A stretch of DNA of 64,000 nucleotides from Anaerolineales bacterium. Lineage in GTDB: Bacteria > Chloroflexota > Anaerolineae > JAAEKA01. The notes below the pieces were generated by a model. That model was not told where the DNA came from and made no database searches. It worked only from the letters and a program-made list of their open reading frames with translations. The translations under genes were made by a program, and so were the position numbers. This document shows positions 34,789 through 43,146 of the stretch, piece after piece. Location of the stretch: NCBI GenBank assembly GCA_020634615.1, contig JACKBI010000010.1, positions 190,744-254,743 of the forward strand, given 5' to 3'. Numbering within the stretch: position 1 is the first letter of the stretch; the number at the start of each line of letters is the position of its first letter.

Positions 34789-35247
34789 ATGGCATCCACA
34801 AATACTGTATCCACCAAATCAACCACCGCAGGTGACGCTGCGGTGGGCGGTTTGTTTCACGGGCTGGTCGCGGGCCTTGTCATGGCCGCGTACATCGCGC
34901 TGGCCGGTCTGCTGCAGGGCATCGGCCCGCTGGCGATCTGGACGCGCCTGGGCGGGGCGTTGGACAGCCCGGTGTCCGGCCTCTTAGCGCATCTCGCTGT
35001 CAGCGGCGTCTATGGCGTTGTCTGGGGACTGTTGTGGCGGCCGGTGCACAACATGGTGCCGCGCTTGCCGGCCTGGCTGGTCGGGTTGGTTTACGGCCTG
35101 ATCCTGTTGGTGGTGGCCCAGTTGGCGGTGGCGGCACTCAACCCGTTGCTGATGGATATCGGTCTGGCACATCGCGCAGTGGCACATCTGCTCTACGGGC
35201 TTGTGCTGGGCCTGTTGACCGCCCGCAGCATTCGTGACCGGTCCTAG
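34789..35247 (+). CDS. Small integral membrane protein of unknown function
   Basis: A 152-residue protein with four predicted TM helices (about 20-45, 62-82, 92-115 and 127-146) and small loops. I do not recognise the family. The start has an AAAAGGAGCT ribosome site about 7 bases upstream. It is preceded by copy A of the shared promoter motif, which it has in common with two of the kinase-less sensor genes, so it may belong to the same regulon. It is followed by one of the sensor paralogues after 106 bases. Confidence 0.75.
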   Translation: MASTNTVSTKSTTAGDAAVGGLFHGLVAGLVMAAYIALAGLLQGIGPLAIWTRLGGALDSPVSGLLAHLAVSGVYGVVWGLLWRPVHNMVPRLPAWLVGLVYGLILLVVAQLAVAALNPLLMDIGLAHRAVAHLLYGLVLGLLTARSIRDRS

Positions 35248-35353
35248 CGAGTGAGTTATGACGCCACCCAGTCAGGTGCGTCGCAAAGTATGCCGGGCAA
35301 GCGTTCAATATGAGTGAACTCCGAAATCACGACAGGTAGAGGAAACCCATTCC

Positions 35354-36826
35354 ATGCGAAGATTTGTGTTGCCAGCCGGTGTCACGACAGACGAACGCCG
35401 CTTCGACCGCGGCGCCTGGCTGACGCTGGCGGTCGCTTGCGGCTGGAGCCTGGTCGTGATCGCGTTTTCGCTCTACGTCTATCGCTTCCCGGCCGACGCC
35501 TGGCAATACGGCTCGGCCGACACGCGCCAGGGCGCGTTCACTGCTGAGATCAATCTCAGCGGCGCTCCCTCTGTGCTGGAAGCCGGCGATCGGGTTGTCG
35601 CCATCGCCGGACAGCAACTTGCGCCAGATGGCATCCCACCCTTCCCGCCGGACCTGCAAGTCGGGCAGACGGTGCGCTACACCATCGAGCGCGGCCAGCA
35701 GACGCTGGATGTGGACGTGCCTTTGTTGCAGCTCGGCCCGTTGGCGCTGTGGCGCAGCCTCGTGGGACAACTCCGTCTTGATCCTCGCGATCTCATCGTG
35801 TCGCTGGCGGCGCTGCTGGCGGTTGCCTTTGCCTTCCTTCTGCGTCCCGGCAATCTCGGCGCCCGCTACCTGATGCTTATCTTTGGCTACTACTTCGCCT
35901 CCGCCTGGTTCAGTTTCACCGTCTCCTCCCTCTATCAATCCACCTTCCCGGTCGGCGTACAAACGATCACCCAAATGATCGGCCTCTCCTGGGGGTGGTT
36001 CTTCTTCGCAACGCTGATCTTGCTGCCGCTGGCGTTCCCGGTGATCAAGGCGCCGTTGCGGCGCTTCCCCCGCCTGCTGCCCGCGCTTTTGTACGGCATT
36101 GCCTTCGTTGTCTGCCTGGTGGGCAGCTATCAGGCCGTCGTGACCGGCACTGCGCTGTCGCCGGCTGTGTTCGTGTTGTTCATCCTCTACCTGCTCCTGA
36201 CGGTGATCGCCATCTTCGGCTCGCTGATCCACAACTGGCGGACCCTGGTTGAGCCGGCGGCGCGGGCGCAGTTGCGCTGGCTGACCCTGGGGATGGGGAT
36301 CGGGCTGGCGGTCCCCTTCTTGGTGATGATTGGGGTGTTGGTGAGCGGGGGCGATTTCGGCAGCGCCGACATAGATTGGGTGCTGTGGCTGATTCTCCTG
36401 TTGCCCGTGTGCATCGCCATCGCCATCACGCGCTATCGTCTGTTCGACATCGATGTCATCATCCGCAAGACGCTGGTCTACACGGCGCTGACCGTGTTAT
36501 TGGCGCTGGTCTACTTTGGCAGCGTCGTGTTGTTGCAGCGGCTGTTCAGCACGCTGACGGGCGTACAACAGTCGCCGCTGGCGATCGTCGCCTCGACACT
36601 GGTCATCGTCGCGCTGTTTACGCCCCTGCGTCGCCGTGTACAGGACTGGATCGACCGGCGCTTCTTTCGCAAGAAGTACAATGCCCAGCAGGTGCTGGAC
36701 GCCTTCGCACTCCACGCGCGTGACGAGACCGACCTGGACGCGCTGACGGCCGAGCTGGTGCGCGTGGTGCAGGAGACGATGCAGCCGGTGAGTGTGAGTG
36801 TTTGGCTGCGAAAGGACAGAAAATGA
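35354..36826 (+). CDS. Kinase-less membrane sensor paralogue 1, with PDZ-like domain
   Basis: A 490-residue protein. TM1 (about 22-45) is followed by a PDZ-like extracellular domain (GDRVVAIAGQQL...VGQTVRYTIERGQQTLDVDV), then a block of TM helices and the conserved C-terminal segment RYRLFDIDVIIRKTLVYTALT...LRRRVQDWIDRRFFRKKYNAQQVL. The protein ends at LRVVQETMQP-like helix (VRVVQETMQPVSVSVWLRKDRK). In related sensor kinases this segment leads into GAF/HisKA/ATPase domains, which are absent here. The function is unknown; it may signal by contact with a separate kinase. One of four paralogues in 12 kb. Confidence 0.8.
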   Translation: MRRFVLPAGVTTDERRFDRGAWLTLAVACGWSLVVIAFSLYVYRFPADAWQYGSADTRQGAFTAEINLSGAPSVLEAGDRVVAIAGQQLAPDGIPPFPPDLQVGQTVRYTIERGQQTLDVDVPLLQLGPLALWRSLVGQLRLDPRDLIVSLAALLAVAFAFLLRPGNLGARYLMLIFGYYFASAWFSFTVSSLYQSTFPVGVQTITQMIGLSWGWFFFATLILLPLAFPVIKAPLRRFPRLLPALLYGIAFVVCLVGSYQAVVTGTALSPAVFVLFILYLLLTVIAIFGSLIHNWRTLVEPAARAQLRWLTLGMGIGLAVPFLVMIGVLVSGGDFGSADIDWVLWLILLLPVCIAIAITRYRLFDIDVIIRKTLVYTALTVLLALVYFGSVVLLQRLFSTLTGVQQSPLAIVASTLVIVALFTPLRRRVQDWIDRRFFRKKYNAQQVLDAFALHARDETDLDALTAELVRVVQETMQPVSVSVWLRKDRK

Positions 36827-36830
36827 GGGA

Positions 36831-37271
36831 TTACTGCAAATTCTCGAGGTCGGCCAGGTCTTGATATCGCCCAGAGGCTCGTTTGTTCTTCTTGAGGTTT
36901 TCTAAGTCGATGAAGTTGACGTCGGTGCCATCCAGCTCAACAACGACTCGATTTGCATAGCATTCCTCAAACTCAACGCCAGGTACCGTCGTCAGCATAT
37001 CAATGCGATTAGGTGGATAACCGAGTTGGATGATCTGGTCCGCGACCATAAAGTCGTCTGGTTGCAAGCCAAGCGATCCAAAGCCGAACTGATCGAGCGC
37101 TGCCACAATCAGGGATGCGTTCCCTTGATCCAGCCAAAACCAGATATCCAGGTCCTTTGTGTAGCGCGGGTGACCATGAAGCGCTACCGCATAACCACCC
37201 ACTACAAGGTAGCGCACATTGTTATCGTTTAACGATTGTATAAACTCTTTGAAGTCTGGGCTGAGTATCAT
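36831..37271 (-). CDS. Nucleotidyltransferase-fold protein (MNT/DUF6036-like)
   Basis: A 146-residue protein with VRYLVVGGYAVALHGHPRYTKDLDIWFW, the GG...DxD signature of minimal nucleotidyltransferases; the two Asp of DLD (after TK) should hold the metal. The rest (PPNRIDMLTTVPGVEFEE...VNFIDLENLKKNKRASGR.QDLADLENL) matches the family that often sits next to small partner genes. An open frame extends upstream to 37400, but the ATG at 37271 gives the normal N-terminus. The start overlaps the 3' end of the 68-residue gene by 50 bases. It could be the enzymatic half of a toxin-antitoxin-like pair. Confidence 0.82.
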   Translation of the reverse strand: MILSPDFKEFIQSLNDNNVRYLVVGGYAVALHGHPRYTKDLDIWFWLDQGNASLIVAALDQFGFGSLGLQPDDFMVADQIIQLGYPPNRIDMLTTVPGVEFEECYANRVVVELDGTDVNFIDLENLKKNKRASGRYQDLADLENLQ

Positions 37272-37428
37272 GGCGCCAACCGTGGTATTCGCAACGAATC
37301 TCCTCCAGGGCAGCCAGTCGGGCCGCGGGAGATTGACTTTGCCAGAAAGCAAAATCGGTCGCCTGATCATGTAGTTCGACTTTGCGGTAAACCTTGGCAA
37401 TGGTCCGATGTTCTTTGATTGCTTCCAT
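37222..37428 (-). CDS. Small basic protein paired with the nucleotidyltransferase
   Basis: A 68-residue protein from the ATG at 37428: MEAIKEHRTIAKVYRKVELHDQ, then FWQSQSPAARLAALEEIRCEYHGW and RLQRVYTIVKR. I recognise this as the small protein type that commonly precedes DUF6036-like nucleotidyltransferase genes. It overlaps that gene by 50 bases in another frame, an unusually long overlap that implies tight coupling. The pair resembles a toxin-antitoxin or RNA-modifying module; this is inference. The open frame upstream of 37428 is not supported. Confidence 0.7.
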   Translation of the reverse strand: MEAIKEHRTIAKVYRKVELHDQATDFAFWQSQSPAARLAALEEIRCEYHGWRHDTQPRLQRVYTIVKR

Positions 37429-37529
37429 AATGCAACTCCGTTCGTCCTGGTGGTTGTTCATTTTAGCTGAGAAACTGCCGTTGCGCAAGGACAAAGCCTG
37501 TGCGTTTGTTCTTGCGGAGATGGCCGCCT

Positions 37530-37599
37530 GGCGCTGGTGAGCAATTGCGTGGTTGTCACCGCCAAAACTGGTCACAACCGGTCTTGCTCTGCCAGCGCC
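37530..37599. repeat. Two-tier inverted-repeat element
   Basis: Outer arms: GGCGCTGGTGAGCAA (37530-37544) with TTGCTCTGCCAGCGCC (37584-37599), one gap. Inner arms: GGTTGTCACC (37551-37560) with GGTCACAACC (37570-37579), 9 of 10 pairs. It has the same plan as the other bracketed elements in the window. Confidence 0.65.
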
Positions 37600-37664
37600 G
37601 CACACCTGCTCGCGCGCCACCACTTGCATCTCACGCCAGATCAGGGTATTCTATCGCCGCCGGG

Positions 37665-37699
37665 TTCGTAACGTTTTCGGAACGGTTGGCTGCTATGAT
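37665..37699 (+). promoter_or_regulatory. Shared activator-box/promoter motif, copy B
   Basis: TTCGTAACG, TT, TTCGGAACG form a near-perfect direct repeat with an 11-base period; 7 bases later comes GCTATGAT. It lies 53 bases upstream of the sensor gene start. Confidence 0.65.
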
Positions 37700-37752
37700 C
37701 ACGGATAGTTTCGTGCCGCGCGTTTGAATATCCACTGGTCTGTCGTTATTAC

Positions 37753-39006
37753 ATGAATTCTCAGTCTACGGCGTCTCGTAATCGATCCACTCTCGCGCGT
37801 GCCGCGCTTGTTCTGGTGGTAGCGTTGAGCGTGGTTACTCTGGTCTTGTTCATTATTAACCGCAATACGCCGGTGCCGGCCTCCTGGGGGACGCCGGCAG
37901 GCACGCGCGCCAGCCTGGGCGCGCTGGTCAACATCCTGCTGTTGAGCCTTGTCATTCCGCTGGTGACCGCAACGCTAGGCGCCTTGATCGTCAGCCGGCA
38001 AGCGCGCAACCGCGTCGGCTGGCTGTTGATCGCGCTGGGTTTCTGTAATCTGATAGTTTCGCTGTGCGGTGAGTTGGCGGTGCGGATGAACCTCGCCGTG
38101 TCGCCGCCGCTGGCGGGCGGGCAACTCATCGCCTGGATATGCAACTGGGCATGGGTCGTTGTGTACGCCTTGCTGGTCCTTCTGCTGGCGATCTTCCCCA
38201 GCGGCCACTTTCTGTCGCGGCGCTGGACGTTGGCTATCGGCGTCCCCTGGCTGCTATTCTCCGGCTGTCTGTTGATTGCGGCCGCGATCGAGCAGCCGAT
38301 GAGTTCGGCATACCAGGTCGCGAATCCTTTCGTCGAGTCTCATCCGAGCGCCGTCTACAATGCGTTGTTTGCTGTCGGCGTGCCGATGATGCCAGTGATG
38401 TTGCTGGTCGTGTTGGGCGAGGTTACGGCCCGCTATCGGCGTTCGGGCCAGGTTGAGAAACAACAGATCAAGTGGCTGCTGGTTGGTCTGGCAGCAACGG
38501 CGTTGATGGTGGCCGCGGGTTTGTTGCTGGTGTTCATACCGAGGATCGCGTTCGGCGGGTTGCTGGTCAACGCCGCGCCGATTCTGCCGGTGCTGGCGAT
38601 TGGCTTTGCCATGCTGCGCTACCGGCTTTACGACGTGGATCTGGTCATTCGCCGCACGTTGGCCTACACGTTGATCACCGCGGTGCTGCTGCTGGTTTAT
38701 TTCGGCAGCGTGACTCTGCTGACCAGCGTGTTCTCGCGGATCACCGGCCAGCAGTCGGCGCTGGCCATCGTGATCTCAACCCTGCTCATTGCCGCGCTCT
38801 TCAATCCACTGCGTCGCCGCGTGCAGGACTGGATCGACCGGCGCTTCTTTCGCAGCAAATACGACGCGCAGCAAGTGCTGGCGCAGTTTGCAGTTGTTGC
38901 GCGCGACGAGACCGATCTCGACGCGCTGACGGCCGAGCTGTTGCGGGTTGTGCAGGAGACGATGCAGCCGGAGCACGTCAGCATCTGGCTGCGCCAGAGA
39001 GAGTAA
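37753..39006 (+). CDS. Kinase-less membrane sensor paralogue 2
   Basis: A 417-residue protein with about eight TM helices and the shared C-terminal block MLRYRLYDVDLVIRRTLAYTLIT...LRRRVQDWIDRRFFRSKYDAQQVL, ending in LLRVVQETMQPEHVSIWLRQRE. Like its paralogues it stops where a GAF or histidine-kinase domain usually begins. The N-terminal TM region is unlike that of paralogue 1, so the paralogues share the output end and differ in the sensing end. No Shine-Dalgarno sequence precedes the ATG. It is under motif copy B and is followed after 10 bases by paralogue 3. Confidence 0.82.
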   Translation: MNSQSTASRNRSTLARAALVLVVALSVVTLVLFIINRNTPVPASWGTPAGTRASLGALVNILLLSLVIPLVTATLGALIVSRQARNRVGWLLIALGFCNLIVSLCGELAVRMNLAVSPPLAGGQLIAWICNWAWVVVYALLVLLLAIFPSGHFLSRRWTLAIGVPWLLFSGCLLIAAAIEQPMSSAYQVANPFVESHPSAVYNALFAVGVPMMPVMLLVVLGEVTARYRRSGQVEKQQIKWLLVGLAATALMVAAGLLLVFIPRIAFGGLLVNAAPILPVLAIGFAMLRYRLYDVDLVIRRTLAYTLITAVLLLVYFGSVTLLTSVFSRITGQQSALAIVISTLLIAALFNPLRRRVQDWIDRRFFRSKYDAQQVLAQFAVVARDETDLDALTAELLRVVQETMQPEHVSIWLRQRE

Positions 39007-39016
39007 CTTGAGTGAT

Positions 39017-40273
39017 ATGACTTATTCCACCGCAAGTGACAGCCAGATCCCTCGCCCTTGGGTGTATCTCGTGCGGGCGGCATGGGTTGTGATCGCCTTG
39101 GTGCTGTTTGCTGCGATGGTGGTTGGCGTTCCGCTGCGGTATGCGGAACTGCTGGAGGTGTGCGCCTCCGGCGACTGCGTGCTCCTCGCTCTGGCGCCGG
39201 CAGAACTGGCCCTGTTGCAGAACGTGGGGCTGTCGATCCAGTTCTACGCCAGCTTCCAGGTCGCACTGGAGATCTATCTGTTCGTCATCTTCGGCGGCCT
39301 TGCCCTGCTGCTCTTCTGGCGCATTTCCAATACCTGGATCGGGATCATCGTGTCGCTGGCCTTTCTCTTCCTGGGAACCACCTTCTTCCCGGAGGAGGTG
39401 CGCACAGTGACGCGCAGTTTCCCGGCCTTGCAGCGACCGGGCGAAATCCTCACTTCTGCGTCGGTGGTGCTGTTGCTTTTGCTGATCTTTCTCTTCCCCG
39501 ATGGACGCTTTGCGCCGCGCTGGGCGATCTGGCCGGCGTTGCTGGCGATAGGCGCGGTCGTGATCGACACAGTATTGCCGCTCTCGGTCAGGCAGGCGGA
39601 GTCTGCCAGCATGTTGGTGATCGTAGCTGCTCTCGTGGGCGTGACATTTGGCGTCGTCGCCCAGGTGCAACGCTATCGCAGGATATCGACGCCCACACAG
39701 CGTCAACAGACGAAGTGGATCATGTTCGGGCTGCTCTGCATGTTCGTCATGATGGTATTTTGGACGATTTTCGTGGAGATGTTCCCGTTGCAGCCCGGCC
39801 GCCAGCGTCTTGCGCTCTATTTCAGCGGGCTGATCCAGGACATCTTCATCAGCGTGTTTCCACTGGCTGTCGCCTTTTCCATTTTGCGCTACCGGCTGTG
39901 GGACATCGACCTGATCATCCGGCGGACGCTGGTCTACGGCACGCTGACGTTGCTGCTGGCGCTGGTCTATTTTGGCAGCATTACGCTGCTAAGCAGCCTG
40001 TTCTCATCGATTACCGGCCAGCAGTCCGCGCTGGCCATCGTTGTCTCCACGCTGCTGATCGCCGCGCTGTTCACGCCGTTGCGCCGCCGGCTGCAGGACT
40101 GGATCGACCGGCGCTTCTTTCGCAGGAAGTACAACGCCGAGCAGGTGTTGGCGCAGTTTGCTGTGACCGCACGTGACGAAACTGACCTGGACGCGCTGAC
40201 GACGGAACTGGTGCGTGTCGTTCAGGAGACGATGCAGCCGGAGCATGTCAGCGTCTGGCTGCGGGACGATTGA
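39017..40273 (+). CDS. Kinase-less membrane sensor paralogue 3
   Basis: A 418-residue protein starting MTYSTASDSQ. It has eight or so TM helices (the third to sixth around FLGTTFFPEEVRTVTRSF and LLLLIFLFPDGRF) and the shared end ILRYRLWDIDLIIRRTLVYGTLT...LRRRLQDWIDRRFFRRKYNAEQVL...VRVVQETMQPEHVSVWLRDD. The open frame begins at 38948, but that part overlaps paralogue 2; the ATG 10 bases after its stop is the likely start. The two genes form an operon, so they may act as a pair. Confidence 0.82.
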   Translation: MTYSTASDSQIPRPWVYLVRAAWVVIALVLFAAMVVGVPLRYAELLEVCASGDCVLLALAPAELALLQNVGLSIQFYASFQVALEIYLFVIFGGLALLLFWRISNTWIGIIVSLAFLFLGTTFFPEEVRTVTRSFPALQRPGEILTSASVVLLLLLIFLFPDGRFAPRWAIWPALLAIGAVVIDTVLPLSVRQAESASMLVIVAALVGVTFGVVAQVQRYRRISTPTQRQQTKWIMFGLLCMFVMMVFWTIFVEMFPLQPGRQRLALYFSGLIQDIFISVFPLAVAFSILRYRLWDIDLIIRRTLVYGTLTLLLALVYFGSITLLSSLFSSITGQQSALAIVVSTLLIAALFTPLRRRLQDWIDRRFFRRKYNAEQVLAQFAVTARDETDLDALTTELVRVVQETMQPEHVSVWLRDD

Positions 40274-40378
40274 CATCGCCTGCCAGCAGCGGGCAAAATT
40301 CGGTTCGTAACGATGGCGCAAATGCCCTCCCTTTCTCGTTGAAACAGATGTTGGTAGCCTGTCCGGCCACCGCCGCCT

Positions 40379-41434
40379 ATGAGCACGATACTCTCCGATT
40401 CACAAACAGACACCGATCACCCGTACCCTCAGAGTTGGGTCGACCGCTTGCTGCGCTGGATGCAGGGCTTGCCTGTCCCGGTTCCGGCGCTGCTGGTCGG
40501 TATTTGGATTGTCCTGATCACAATAGTGCATCTGACGGTCTGGCAGGAGGGCATTCTGGAACCGGGGACAATCGATCGTCGCGTGCTGATGATCAACACC
40601 TGGATACCGTACAGTCTGGGGTTCATCTACTACCTGGAACGAACAGCCGCCGAGGCGTTGACCGCGTTTCGTCCGGCCCTTAACATGGACGAGAAGACCT
40701 ACGCCGGCCTGCGTTACCAGTTCGCGGTCATGCCCAGACGCGGGGTGCTGATCAGCATGGTTCTGGGGGCGCTGTTGGCATATATATCGCTGCGCATGTA
40801 TCCTGAGATCTCCAGCCCCTTCATGGATACGCGACTGGCAACCTTCGTCAACATGACGCTCAGCATCTTGGGCTCGGCATTCATCTTTGTGGCCATCTTC
40901 ATGACTTACAGGCAACTGCGGCTGATCCGGCAGACCTATGCTCACGCAGACCGGCTGGACCTCTTTCGCTCCGGTGAACTCTACGCGTTTTCGGGGCTGA
41001 CCCTGCGCATGGGTATCGGTTGGCTGATCGTCGTGTATGCCGGTGTGCTGTTCTATCCGGCATTGGTGCGCAACATTCCCTGGGCAGTGACGACCGGTCT
41101 GGTCATGGCCGGCATTGTTGTTTCGTTTATCACGACCCTGTTCGACATTCACAAGCGCATCAAGACCGTCAAGGAAGACCAACTGTTTGAGATCGACGGG
41201 CGGCTGCAGGCCGCGTTTTCCGATCTGCACCGGCGCATCGATTCCGGGGACGTGGAGAAGCTGGCGCCGCTGCGCGAGGTGATGGACGCATTGCTGGTCG
41301 AGCGCGGCGTTGTTGCCAAGATACCGACATGGCCGTGGCAACCGGGGACGCTGGCCGGATTCCTGGCAGCCGTCCTGTTGCCGTTGATCGGCTGGGGTGC
41401 GCAACTGCTGCTGCAGAGATTGCTTGGCCTGTAG
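40379..41434 (+). CDS. Integral membrane protein of unknown function
   Basis: A 351-residue protein with about six TM helices (first near residues 35-60, last at 328-348) and a soluble stretch at about 265-305 (ETIKTVKEDQLFEIDGRLQAAFSDLHRRIDSGD-like) before the final helix. It does not carry the DWIDRRFF end of the upstream sensors. I do not recognise the family. The gene follows paralogue 3 after 105 bases, in which a lone TTCGTAACG (40304-40312) occurs without the rest of the shared motif. Confidence 0.7.
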   Translation: MSTILSDSQTDTDHPYPQSWVDRLLRWMQGLPVPVPALLVGIWIVLITIVHLTVWQEGILEPGTIDRRVLMINTWIPYSLGFIYYLERTAAEALTAFRPALNMDEKTYAGLRYQFAVMPRRGVLISMVLGALLAYISLRMYPEISSPFMDTRLATFVNMTLSILGSAFIFVAIFMTYRQLRLIRQTYAHADRLDLFRSGELYAFSGLTLRMGIGWLIVVYAGVLFYPALVRNIPWAVTTGLVMAGIVVSFITTLFDIHKRIKTVKEDQLFEIDGRLQAAFSDLHRRIDSGDVEKLAPLREVMDALLVERGVVAKIPTWPWQPGTLAGFLAAVLLPLIGWGAQLLLQRLLGL

Positions 41435-41470
41435 GTTGGCCGTAACTACCCAGGCTATCACGGAGCGCCA

Positions 41471-41555
41471 GACTTCGGAAGTCGCCGCAGCAAAGTCGAA
41501 GCACCTCCCACCGCGTTAGGCTCGTTGTTAAGTAGAACCGGCGACTTCCGAAGTC
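41471..41555. repeat. 85-bp inverted-repeat element, copy 1
   Basis: Perfect 17-bp arms GACTTCGGAAGTCGCCG (41471-41487) and its complement (41539-41555). Each arm starts with the odd palindrome GACTTC-G-GAAGTC. The second copy at 42412-42496 has identical arms and identical length. Confidence 0.9.
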
Positions 41556-41597
41556 CAAGGCTGTGCCGATGGGCGCTGGCACTCGCGAAGGAACACT

Positions 41598-42398
41598 ATG
41601 GAACAATTCGATGAAGTAGACATGTACTCGGGGTTGGCCGCCATGCACTGGTCGGCCTACGACGACCCCTCGTGGGATCACGACTTCTACAAGCAGGTGG
41701 TCGAGCAGGCTGGCGGGCTGGCCCTTGACGTCGCGTGCGGCGCGGGCCGGCTGCTGCGCAGCTACCTGCATGCCGGGCTGACTGTCGAAGGCGTGGACAG
41801 CTCGGCCGACATGCTGGCGGTTTGCCGGCAGAAAGCAGAGGCGGACGGCCTGTCGCCGGTGCTCTACTGCCAGCCGATGCAGGAACTGAACCTGCCGAAG
41901 CGCTACGACTGCATCTATGTTCCCTGCGGCAGTTGGACGTGCGTCGTCGGTCGTGACAACGCGCTGCAGGCGTTGCGACGCTTCCACGAGCATCTGCGGC
42001 CGGGCGGCGTACTGGCATTCAATGTCTACTGGGGCGACTGGGGCGACTATGATTACAGCAACCCGCAGAAGGAGCGCGTCTACCCGACCGAGTGGGTCCC
42101 GCATGTTGTCAAGGAGTTCGACGGCGAGCGGCGGCTGGTGGTCGAACGGCGCATGACCGCGGTCGATCCGGTGGATCAGCTCAGCAGCGAAGAGCGTCGC
42201 TACCGGCTGATGGACGGCGAGACGTTGCTGCAAGAGGAGATCCACGCCGGGCAGAACCACTGGTACTTCAAGAACGAGGTCGTGTTCATGTTGCAGGTGG
42301 CCGGCTTTGTTGACATCCAGGTGACAGGTGACTACACTGGCGAGGAATTCGGTCCGCAGCATACCGGGACGATCGTTTTTGTCTGTCGCAAAGAATAG
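41598..42398 (+). CDS. Class I SAM-dependent methyltransferase
   Basis: A 266-residue methyltransferase. Motif I LALDVACGAGRLLRSYL binds S-adenosylmethionine; VEGVDSSADML is the acidic motif II loop, and FDCIYVPCGSW-like (YDCIYVPCGSWTCV) is motif IV. The C-terminal beta region carries LLQEEIHAGQNHWYFKNEVVFMLQVAGF. The substrate is unknown; the group includes many small-molecule methyltransferases. The gene is bracketed by two 85-bp inverted-repeat elements in the same orientation, which sets it apart from ordinary neighbours. The start is preceded by GAAGGA about 8 bases away. Confidence 0.9.
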   Translation: MEQFDEVDMYSGLAAMHWSAYDDPSWDHDFYKQVVEQAGGLALDVACGAGRLLRSYLHAGLTVEGVDSSADMLAVCRQKAEADGLSPVLYCQPMQELNLPKRYDCIYVPCGSWTCVVGRDNALQALRRFHEHLRPGGVLAFNVYWGDWGDYDYSNPQKERVYPTEWVPHVVKEFDGERRLVVERRMTAVDPVDQLSSEERRYRLMDGETLLQEEIHAGQNHWYFKNEVVFMLQVAGFVDIQVTGDYTGEEFGPQHTGTIVFVCRKE

Positions 42399-42411
42399 CC
42401 GTGTCGGGAAA

Positions 42412-42496
42412 GACTTCGGAAGTCGCCGGTTCGTGACGAAACCACCCCTAAACGCGCTGACAAGCTCCAAATGCACGTTCGGCGACTTCCGAAGTC
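42412..42496. repeat. 85-bp inverted-repeat element, copy 2
   Basis: Arms GACTTCGGAAGTCGCCG (42412-42428) and complement (42480-42496), identical to copy 1. The 51-bp centre is only loosely similar to copy 1 (shared GNCGAA...ACGCG-type stretches). Confidence 0.9.
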
Positions 42497-42526
42497 TCGA
42501 CCGGGATACATACGGAGGAGACCACA

Positions 42527-43045
42527 ATGCTCAGAGGAACCCACGTCACATTGCGTGCGATGCGCCGAGGCGATCTGCCACGGCTGAACGCGTTCAACAA
42601 CGATGTGGCGGTCGAGCTGGCCGGCGGCGGCGATCCGCCGCTGCCGCAATCGCTGGAACGCCTGGAGGCCGAGTTCGACTCGTCAACCGGCAGCGGCGGG
42701 CGCGATGGGACCAGCTTTGCCATCGAGGTGGACGGCGTCATGATCGGCCAGTGCGCGCTGTTCAATCTGCATCCCGTCGCGCACCGCATGGAACTCGGCA
42801 TCACCATCGGCGACCAGAACTACTGGGGCAAGGGCTACGGCAGCGAAGCCGTGCAACTGCTGGTCGATTACGGGTTTCGCCACCACAACCTGCACCGCAT
42901 TTTTCTGGAGGTCCATGCCCGCAACGAGCGCGCCATCCGCGCCTACCAGGCGTGCGGTTTTGTCGAAGAAGGCCGCCTGCGCCAGCACGTCTGGAGCGAC
43001 GGATCGTATGACGATCTGGTGATTATGGGCGTTTTGCGCGCCTGA
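42527..43045 (+). CDS. GNAT acetyltransferase, RimJ/RimL type
   Basis: A 172-residue acetyltransferase with the RimJ/RimL layout: LRGTHVTLRAMRRGDLPRL at the start, ELGITIGDQNYWGKGYGSEAVQLLVDYGF for acetyl-CoA binding, and HRIFLEVHARNERAIRAYQACGFVEEGRLRQHVW. It may acetylate a protein N-terminus or a small molecule. GGAGGAG precedes the ATG. It sits between an 85-bp element and an 80-bp element. Confidence 0.92.
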   Translation: MLRGTHVTLRAMRRGDLPRLNAFNNDVAVELAGGGDPPLPQSLERLEAEFDSSTGSGGRDGTSFAIEVDGVMIGQCALFNLHPVAHRMELGITIGDQNYWGKGYGSEAVQLLVDYGFRHHNLHRIFLEVHARNERAIRAYQACGFVEEGRLRQHVWSDGSYDDLVIMGVLRA

Positions 43046-43049
43046 GTAC

Positions 43050-43129
43050 GGACTGACAGTCCTCGTCTCGTGACAGGCCAGGTTTGCGCGTCAAGAGCAA
43101 CTCTGCCGGCAGATCAGGACTGTCAGTCC
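43050..43129. repeat. 80-bp inverted-repeat element with GGACTG palindromic arms
   Basis: Arms GGACTGACAGTCCT (43050-43063) and AGGACTGTCAGTCC (43116-43129) are a perfect 14-bp inverted repeat; each is itself an odd palindrome (GGACTG-A/T-CAGTCC). It begins 5 bases after one stop codon and ends 17 bases before the next ATG. Confidence 0.85.
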
Positions 43130-43146
43130 TCCAATGAGAGGCAATA

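Larger units (their letters stand above)
37429..37752 (+). other. Intergenic region with a cruciform element and motif copy B
   Basis: These 324 bases hold the inverted-repeat element at 37530-37599 and the shared promoter motif at 37665-37699. I see no gene in the rest. Confidence 0.7.

Noticed and set aside
40304..40320. Fourth copy of the shared promoter motif before the gene at 40379
   Set aside because: TTCGTAACG is present, but the second repeat and the box 27 bases downstream are missing.
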